A DNA stretch of 10,171 nucleotides. Origin: Anaerolineae bacterium (GTDB lineage Bacteria > Chloroflexota > Anaerolineae > 4572-78 > J111). The stretch spans positions 1 to 10,171 of the forward strand of contig JAGRCC010000022.1 in the NCBI GenBank assembly GCA_020433785.1, given 5' to 3'. A model generated the notes under the pieces. It made no database searches, was not told the origin of the DNA, and saw only the letters and a program-made list of their open reading frames with translations. Below, one piece after another: positions 5,663 to 10,171 of this stretch (positions within the stretch are counted from its first letter, which is position 1; each line of letters begins with the position of its first letter). The position numbers and the translations under genes are program-made.

Positions 5663-6985
5663 CTAACGCCACCAATCCTTTTGCGAGCGGGGGTCCATAA
5701 AGGTGCCGGCGTCACGGATGGCTACCTGGATTTCATAGCTAAAAGCGGTACCCAAAGACTGGTTGTTGCGTAATCCGGGTAAATGCCCGCTAGCCAGCCA
5801 GCCATCGGCATCCTCTTGAGCTTTATACAAAGCCACCAGATTGGGGTTGACGCAGACATTTTCCAGGTGAACGACGTAACCGGCCGCAACCGTATCGCGG
5901 CGGGTATAGCCGAGCGTAATCCGTTTTTCCTCGGCATAAAGGACCAAAGCCGAGTAGCCGCCACTATAAATTTGGCCGCCCCGTTCCGGAAGGTAAATCG
6001 GCTCGCCAGGGGTGGTGGCCACGCCCACCAGGGTAACCGGCCAGAAGGTATCGGCGGGCGGGCCGGGGCAACCCCGGGGGTGGCCCCCGCATTGGCTGGA
6101 GTCCCAAATCCAATCATTAATACGGTAGACGTTGGTAAACTGCGGCACTCGGTTCGGCTCAAACAGACCATGGAGCTGGGGCGCGTCGCCGTCGGTGGCC
6201 CCTTCGTAACTGGTCAGACCCAAAGGCGCGTTGGTCGGCACATAGCCCCGTAAAGCCAGATTAAGATCGCCGTGAACGTAAGCGGGGTGATCTTTAAGTG
6301 GCCGCCCTTCAATTGGGATCAGTTCATACGAACTGGATGAGTCGGTCGGGCAGGTGGCCGCCGTTACAATTGGTGTATCGGTGGGATCGGCTGAGGGTGG
6401 CGGCTGGACCTGATCGGTGGATGTATAAGGCTCAACATACTCAAGTTCAGCTTCAGGCTCAGCGGTCGGTGTAGCTGTTGGCGCGGACGTTGCTGTGGCG
6501 ATAGCGATAACGTCCGTTTTAGTGGCCGCCTCTTGTTTCATCAAGCCGGTGAGCACATCGGTTTTGGTTAGCACAGCGGTTTCCAACGGCGTAGTGGGCG
6601 TAGCTTTGGCCGATTGAATGACAGCGGCCTCGGTCACTTCACTGTCGGCCGGCGATGGCGCGATGGGTTCGGTGTCAGCCTCACCGGCTGAACCGGCGCT
6701 CGATAATGATAAAATCTCCGCAGTTTCCGTCGGAGCAACGGCCTCACCCGTCGGGGTGATAGCAACGATGGCTTTCGGCTCGGCTTCATTGGAGACAGCC
6801 GCCCGGTCCGGTTCGGCGGTCGTTTCGGCTTCAAGCGGCGCAAGCTGGCGGATGGTAACCGCACTGCGCTCATCGTTACCGGCGCTGACGCTGGTAAAGT
6901 AGACCGAAATGCCCAATAATGACGCGCTAATGACACCAACGACCACCCCAAGGGCGACCAATAACAAACTCAAACGTAGAATCAT
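5663..6985 (-). CDS. Membrane-anchored secreted protein with a long Thr/Ala/Glu/Pro linker and a conserved C-terminal domain (paralogue 2)
   Basis: I do not recognise a characterised family. The 440-residue protein has a hydrophobic N-terminal segment (about 3-29) acting as a signal anchor, then a disordered linker of about 180 residues rich in Thr, Ala, Glu and Pro (PTATPTAEP near 169-177). The C-terminal domain (about 212-439) is clearly homologous to that of the gene just upstream. Shared landmarks are HGDLNLALRGY (238-248), APQLHGLF, NVYRINDWIW, PIYLPERG, YSALVLYAEE, DTVAAGY, NLVALY and MDPRSQKDWW at the end. Conserved Cys lie at 212, 299, 306 and 378. The ATG lies 4 bp after the upstream gene's stop and lacks a good Shine-Dalgarno, so translational coupling is likely. 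A cell-surface or envelope location is inferred. It does not show the metal-ligand spacing of M23 peptidases. Confidence 0.85.
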   Translation of the reverse strand: MILRLSLLLVALGVVVGVISASLLGISVYFTSVSAGNDERSAVTIRQLAPLEAETTAEPDRAAVSNEAEPKAIVAITPTGEAVAPTETAEILSLSSAGSAGEADTEPIAPSPADSEVTEAAVIQSAKATPTTPLETAVLTKTDVLTGLMKQEAATKTDVIAIATATSAPTATPTAEPEAELEYVEPYTSTDQVQPPPSADPTDTPIVTAATCPTDSSSSYELIPIEGRPLKDHPAYVHGDLNLALRGYVPTNAPLGLTSYEGATDGDAPQLHGLFEPNRVPQFTNVYRINDWIWDSSQCGGHPRGCPGPPADTFWPVTLVGVATTPGEPIYLPERGGQIYSGGYSALVLYAEEKRITLGYTRRDTVAAGYVVHLENVCVNPNLVALYKAQEDADGWLASGHLPGLRNNQSLGTAFSYEIQVAIRDAGTFMDPRSQKDWWR

Positions 6986-6989
6986 AAGG

Positions 6990-8171
6990 TTAATGTAATA
7001 ACTCTTCTCTAAACGGTCCGGTAGGATGTGCTTTATCGATAGTGATCCCTTGTGAGCAGGTCACATCTTTAGCCCACCAGTCTTTACAGGACCGAGGATC
7101 CATAAAGGCCCCCCGGTCGCGCACAGCAACCCGTATCTCGGTCCCCAAGGCCGTGCCCAGGGGTTGATCGTTGCGCAGCGCCGGAAGCTGATTGCCGACG
7201 CGAAAACCGTCGGGTTTGATCTGGCTCTGGTACAAAGCCAGCAAGTTGGGATCGACACAGACATCTTCCAGGTGAATGGAGTAGCCATGAGCCACCGTAT
7301 CCTCACGGATGTAAGTCAAGGTAATACGTCGCTCCTCTGCGTATAGCACCAGGGCCTTGTAACCACCCCCATAGATGTCCGGCCCACGTTCCGGAATGTA
7401 AATCGGCTGGCCCTTGGTGGTTTGCAGCCCCAATAGGGTTACATCCCAATCGGTAATGGGGCCGGTCGGACAGCCTTGAGCGCCGCAGCCCCAATTCCAA
7501 CCATTAACTCGATAAACATTGGGAATGGCCGGCAAGCTGTTGGGATTGAATAGTCCGGCCAGCCGGGGCGCATTCGAGTCGGTGCCGCCGCTGTAGTTAA
7601 CCAACTGTTTCGGCGCGGTGGTCAGACTGTACCCCCGCAGCGCCAGATTGAGATCGCCATGCTGTGAGTCCGGTCGATCGGTGGGACTGCCGCTGAACGG
7701 GATTAACTCAAAAACCGCCTCAGAGCTCACCGGACAGGCCGACTTTTCCATATAAGGCAGGTAGATACTGGATGCCGCCTGAATCGAAAAAGTATAAGGC
7801 GCCACAAACCCGCTGGCCGCCCCGGTTGAGTCGACGGCCTGGACCGACCAGGCGTAGCTGCCATTGCTCAAAGGCCCGGTAACCGAGTAGGTTGACTCAG
7901 TCGTGGTCACGCTTTGCGTGATAGTTGACCCCGTAATGATCAGCGTATAGGTCAAACTGCCGGTACCGCCGGTCGCATCGATCCAGTCAAACGTCGGCGC
8001 TGGATCGGTTAGAGTCGTGCCATTGGCCGGAGCCAGCAGCGGATTGGGATCGAACGTAGGTGCGAGCGGCTTCGACACACCGTTGTTGACGGCTAAAACA
8101 GCCGCGACTAACAGGCCAAAGGCGACCAAAATCACTCCAATGACCAATGATGAAATTCCGGATTTGAGCAT
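6990..8171 (-). CDS. Membrane-anchored secreted protein with Fn3-like domain and conserved C-terminal domain (paralogue 1)
   Basis: The 393-residue protein opens with a signal-anchor helix (about 7-29). A beta-rich Fn3/Ig-like domain spans about 43-131 (APTFDW, SLTYTLIIT, SYAWSVQAVD). Then comes the short linker SIYLPYMEK (135-143), of the kind I associate with Chloroflexota secreted proteins. The C-terminal domain (146-366) is shared with the next gene: HGDLNLALRGY (171-181), APRLAGLF, NVYRVNGWNW, PIYIPERG, YKALVLYAEE, HLEDVCVDPNLLALY, ALRNDQPLGTA and MDPRSCKDWW. Cys146, 229, 234 and 305 are conserved with the paralogue. Cys362 and Cys372 are extra, and a 27-residue tail follows. The start has AAGGAG 7-8 nt upstream. 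It is the first gene of a two-gene unit. Function is unknown; an extracytoplasmic role is inferred from the anchor and cysteines. Confidence 0.87.
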   Translation of the reverse strand: MLKSGISSLVIGVILVAFGLLVAAVLAVNNGVSKPLAPTFDPNPLLAPANGTTLTDPAPTFDWIDATGGTGSLTYTLIITGSTITQSVTTTESTYSVTGPLSNGSYAWSVQAVDSTGAASGFVAPYTFSIQAASSIYLPYMEKSACPVSSEAVFELIPFSGSPTDRPDSQHGDLNLALRGYSLTTAPKQLVNYSGGTDSNAPRLAGLFNPNSLPAIPNVYRVNGWNWGCGAQGCPTGPITDWDVTLLGLQTTKGQPIYIPERGPDIYGGGYKALVLYAEERRITLTYIREDTVAHGYSIHLEDVCVDPNLLALYQSQIKPDGFRVGNQLPALRNDQPLGTALGTEIRVAVRDRGAFMDPRSCKDWWAKDVTCSQGITIDKAHPTGPFREELLH

Positions 8172-8519
8172 CGGTACATCTCCTTGATGAGGTTGGAAGT
8201 GGCCAGATCAATCACCTGACTGAGACAATCATAACCGGCCGGAGGGTTTTCCCAAGGTATTTTACCGTTATTTAGCCCGCAGTTAAAGAGCAAATAAGTC
8301 CCCCTGACTGACGCACAAGCTCGAATTATACGACGTTCCGGAAAAATAAAAAAACCGGGGTGATCGAGATAAAAAAGGGCGGCTGTGAGCCTTCGGCTGG
8401 CTCACCACTATCAATCGGGGCGTTAACCGGCTGGCTAGCCAGCCAAACAGGTATGAGTTAGCCTCATTGTCCAGGCAAAAAACTGGCTAGGTAGCGGATG
8501 TGTTTGCTTCAGTTTTATG
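8172..8519. promoter_or_regulatory. Left half of the divergent intergenic region: weak promoters for the paralogue pair and GC-rich palindromes
   Basis: On the minus strand, two weak promoter candidates face the paralogue pair: a TATAAT -10 (8330-8325) with a poor -35, and TTTAAC (8287-8282) with TAAAAT (8264-8259) at 17 bp. Two strong palindromic features follow: GTGAGCC/GGCTCAC with a 7-nt loop (8385-8405), and the perfect 16-bp palindrome GGCTGGCTAGCCAGCC (8429-8444), whose CTGGCTAG core recurs at 8483-8490. No ORF with a credible start is seen. Confidence 0.35.
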
Positions 8520-8520
8520 A

Positions 8521-8746
8521 TATGATGACGAATGGAGATGATGGTCATTGACTGGATCTCTAACAACGGATGATGTCATTAATTGAACACAAGATCTCTG
8601 GGAAATCTGGTCCAACCCCAGCGCACAAGGCTTGAGCTGACAATTTCGGATGGCATTATCTGGCCGAAACCGTCAGAAATCTGTTAAAGCTTCTTATTCA
8701 ATTTTTATCTCCTCAAATGCACAGAGCATCTGAGGAGATTTTTTTT
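8521..8746 (+). ncRNA. Candidate structured RNA (sRNA or attenuating leader) upstream of the patatin gene
   Basis: This stretch has no credible ORF but has ordered pairing elements on the plus strand. An imperfect direct repeat is present (GATGATGGTCATTG at 8537 and GATGATGTCATT at 8569, each followed by GATCTCT). A hairpin CTGGG (8598-8602)/CCCAG (8617-8621) follows. Next is a two-step hairpin CTGAC-aa-TTTCGG (8637-8649)/CCGAAA-cc-GTCAG (8664-8676) with a symmetrical internal loop. A strong terminator closes the series. TATGAT at 8521-8526 could be a -10, which would shift the true 5' end a few bases right, but its -35 is poor. Either a free-standing small RNA or a terminator-based leader for the patatin gene about 100 nt downstream is possible. 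I match it to no known riboswitch. Confidence 0.35.
8707..8746 (+). terminator. Strong intrinsic terminator upstream of the patatin gene
   Basis: ATCTCCTCA (8707-8715) pairs perfectly with TGAGGAGAT (8731-8739). After one A/C mismatch the stem continues with ATGC/GCAT around an ACAGA loop, and a run of eight T residues ends at 8746. No minus-strand gene faces it and no protein gene precedes it on the plus strand, so something non-coding must be transcribed into it. Confidence 0.75.
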
Positions 8747-8852
8747 AAAGCGAGAGGGTAGTGGATTGAGGATGATCCATATAAGCTGGAGGGCTGATCT
8801 ACAGTCTCTTTCTATTCAAGAGAAGTGACCAAAGAAAGTAGGAGGAATGACG

Positions 8853-9875
8853 ATGCCTGACAAAAAACAAAAAGTTGGACTGGCCTTTCAAGGCGGTGGG
8901 TTTCCGGCCGGAGCGATTGGGGCCGGAGTGGTGAAATATCTAGTCGAGAACGGCGCTTTTGATAAGTACGATATCGACGTTTTCTCCGGCACCTCGGCCG
9001 GGGCGCTGAATGCCTCAGTCTGTTGGGGCTATAAACTCAAAGATGAGATTAAGAAAGTGCCTGAGGTTCTGGAGAAATTGTGGCTGCATAATGCCTTAGG
9101 CATAGTCCACACGGGGCTGATGGCTCAATCGTTAAAACTTATAGACCATGTGGCTTATATGAACCCGGCCTACGAATTTTACCGCGACGAAATGGTGGTA
9201 CCGGTCTTCCGAGGCCTGATGAAAGATTGGGTCTTAACCTACATTCCGGTTGAGGAATGGATTGAGCTGCGAGACAAAGCGACCCACATACCGGGCCTTC
9301 TGTTAGGGGCGGCTGACGTACGTAAGGGCGACATCAAGGTCTTTACCGAAAAGCACTTCTGTTTGGAAACGATCCTGGCTTCCGGCTCGCTCGATGAGGT
9401 CAATGGGCTGACTATCATCGAAGAGGGGCTGAACAAAGGTGTCTACTGTGACGGGGCTTGGGGCACCAATCCGCCGATAAAGGGCCTAATCGATTACGGT
9501 ATTAAAGAGTTGTGGTTTATTGAGGTCTTTCCCAAGGAACGCGAGACCATCCCTGGAACCCCAGGAGAGCGGCAAGATCGAAAAGATGAGTTGTGGCAAA
9601 ATTCTCTGGTCGAGCAAGAGCTATACTTTATCGATAAAGTCAACCAGTGGCTGGCCTCAGGTCTGCTGGATGATGCGGGCGGCAAATATAAGCCCATTGA
9701 CATCAAAAAGATGCCGATGACGCTTGATCTGCCGGCCGGGGCGGCCTTCATCAATTCGCCTTCCTTTATTAGGGAGATGATGGATTATGGCGAACAGCAT
9801 GCCCACGCATTCTTGGACGGTAAACCTGCGCCCATCCAAAAGATAGAGGAGAGACCACATTTACTTGGAGTGTAG
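8853..9875 (+). CDS. Patatin-like phospholipase
   Basis: Patatin-fold lipid acyl hydrolases use a Ser-Asp dyad. Numbered from the ATG at 8853 (340 residues), landmarks are: the glycine-rich oxyanion loop GGGFPAGAIGAG (14-25), the nucleophile motif GTSAG with Ser48 (46-50), the block LASGSLDEV where other patatins have a similar Ala/Ser-Pro motif, and the DG motif with Asp200 in CDGAWGTNPP. An ATG at 8847 is also in frame, but GGAGG at 8841-8845 is only 1 nt from it and 7 nt from the ATG at 8853, so 8853 is preferred. No signal peptide or membrane helix is seen, which suggests a cytosolic or membrane-peripheral enzyme. The oxyanion loop has Pro where many patatins have Arg. The substrate is unknown, and the family includes phospholipases, thioesterases and secreted effectors. 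Confidence 0.92.
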   Translation: MPDKKQKVGLAFQGGGFPAGAIGAGVVKYLVENGAFDKYDIDVFSGTSAGALNASVCWGYKLKDEIKKVPEVLEKLWLHNALGIVHTGLMAQSLKLIDHVAYMNPAYEFYRDEMVVPVFRGLMKDWVLTYIPVEEWIELRDKATHIPGLLLGAADVRKGDIKVFTEKHFCLETILASGSLDEVNGLTIIEEGLNKGVYCDGAWGTNPPIKGLIDYGIKELWFIEVFPKERETIPGTPGERQDRKDELWQNSLVEQELYFIDKVNQWLASGLLDDAGGKYKPIDIKKMPMTLDLPAGAAFINSPSFIREMMDYGEQHAHAFLDGKPAPIQKIEERPHLLGV

Positions 9876-9994
9876 GCGGAGTCGCTGTTGACGCTTTCCA
9901 AGCGCGATAAAAAGCTTCTATTAAAAGGATACAATATGGAGGTAACAAGATAGCAACCGAATGTTGGGATTGTGGAGATCAAGGAAGGTTAACA

Positions 9995-10021
9995 ATGACC
10001 GCAATACCAATAAAAAGTTAG
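9995..10021 (+). other. Possible 8-codon leader peptide (MTAIPIKS) before the zinc-ribbon gene
   Basis: An ATG with a good Shine-Dalgarno (AGGAAGG, 9982-9988, 6 nt away) starts an 8-codon frame ending in TAG at 10021. Nine bases later a hairpin begins that sequesters the Shine-Dalgarno of the next gene. The arrangement resembles translational attenuation leaders, but an ORF this short can arise by chance or be the remnant of a decayed gene. Confidence 0.2.
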
Positions 10022-10029
10022 ATTTTTGT

Positions 10030-10052
10030 CCTACCTCAATTCAATGAGGAGG
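10030..10052 (+). promoter_or_regulatory. Hairpin sequestering the Shine-Dalgarno of the downstream gene
   Basis: CCT (10030-10032) and CCTCA (10034-10038) pair with TGAGG (10045-10049) and AGG (10050-10052). This gives an 8-bp stem with a single bulged A and a 6-nt loop. The 3' arm is exactly the GAGGAGG Shine-Dalgarno that lies 8 nt before the ATG at 10061, so the fold would hide the ribosome-binding site. Confidence 0.45.
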
Positions 10053-10060
10053 TTGAAAAC

Positions 10061-10171
10061 ATGTTGGACATTATATTAGATCTCCCCGAGTTCTTGTTGG
10101 GCGTACTCATGGTGACCTACATTATTTTGGCCATTCGCCAGAAGAAAAGTCGATGTCCGCTGTGTGGCAAG
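10061..10171 (+). CDS. Small membrane protein with zinc-ribbon motif, N-terminal part (runs off right edge)
   Basis: The frame is open for 37 codons to the right edge from an ATG with a strong GAGGAGG Shine-Dalgarno 8 nt upstream. Residues 1-25 contain a hydrophobic helix (FLLGVLMVTYIILAI). A basic stretch RQKKSR follows, then CPLCGK, the first half of a zinc ribbon, at the very end of the window. The topology predicted by the positive-inside rule puts the ribbon in the cytoplasm. Small bacterial proteins with one helix and a CxxCG knuckle are common and mostly uncharacterised. Only the N-terminus is visible, so the family cannot be named. Confidence 0.6.
   Translation, partial: MLDIILDLPEFLLGVLMVTYIILAIRQKKSRCPLCGK

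Noticed and set aside
5783..6253. 156-codon plus-strand frame opposite the second paralogue
   Set aside because: The minus-strand frame has strong homology to its neighbour and a coherent domain order. The plus-strand product has no recognisable features and no ribosome-binding site.
5663..8171. M23-type metallopeptidase assignment for the paralogue pair
   Set aside because: The GY-x-x-H-L-E and HGDLN segments recall it superficially, but the HxxxD and HxH zinc ligands are not present in the required arrangement.
8340..8360. Terminator at the CCGG…CCGG palindrome with A-run
   Set aside because: The self-complementary CCGG pairs are only 4 bp with an A-rich loop and no following T-run in a useful direction.
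1..10171. CRISPR array, tRNA genes, insertion sequence transposases, prophage or toxin-antitoxin modules
   Set aside because: I looked for regularly spaced repeats, tRNA-like T-loop sequences and transposase or integrase motifs on both strands and found none.

Overview
The window looks like a stretch of a Chloroflexota chromosome, probably of the Anaerolineae/Caldilineae type, at close to 50% GC. This rests on protein style: an 'IYLPYMEK'-type linker, a 'PTATPTAEP'-type extracellular linker, and two paralogous secreted proteins with a C-terminal domain I associate with that phylum. No marker gene proves it. The coding genes are ordinary chromosomal ones. There is no CRISPR array, tRNA, transposase or phage gene. 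The intergenic regions are unusually rich in promoters, palindromes and RNA-like structure.

Left part (1-2148): the 5' end of a sugar ABC transporter substrate-binding lipoprotein (minus strand) runs off the left edge. Upstream lie a ~490-nt leader, a consensus sigma70 promoter (853-881), two tandem 16-bp sites (888-922), and an IclR-family regulator gene (927-1721, TTG start). A perfect 16-bp palindrome of the same sequence sits just downstream of the iclR promoter. Together these read as a self-contained circuit in which IclR regulates itself and the adjacent transporter. Inside the transporter leader, on the plus strand, is a ~94-nt candidate small RNA with its own promoter and terminator. 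It contains a segment resembling the loop C region of 5S rRNA.

Centre-left (1912-3820): a consensus promoter, a ~200-nt leader that can fold as a three-way junction, and a full-length nicotinate phosphoribosyltransferase gene (NAD salvage). The gene ends in a nested inverted-repeat element shared with the convergent genes to its right.

Centre (3830-8171, all minus strand): two probable transcription units. A secreted/membrane-anchored pair of paralogues (8171 to 6990, then 6985 to 5663, 4 bp apart) ends at a strong terminator hairpin. Downstream come a duplicated PRC-barrel protein and a bacterial sugar transferase (initiating phosphoglycosyltransferase), 21 bp apart. All four plausibly concern the cell envelope, but the function of the paralogue pair and the PRC protein is not known from sequence.

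Right part (8172-10171): a 675-bp divergent intergenic region with GC-rich palindromes and a possible structured RNA ending in a strong terminator. It is followed by a patatin-like phospholipase gene. At the right edge is the start of a small membrane protein with a zinc-ribbon motif, whose Shine-Dalgarno sequence is sequestered in a hairpin behind an 8-codon ORF.
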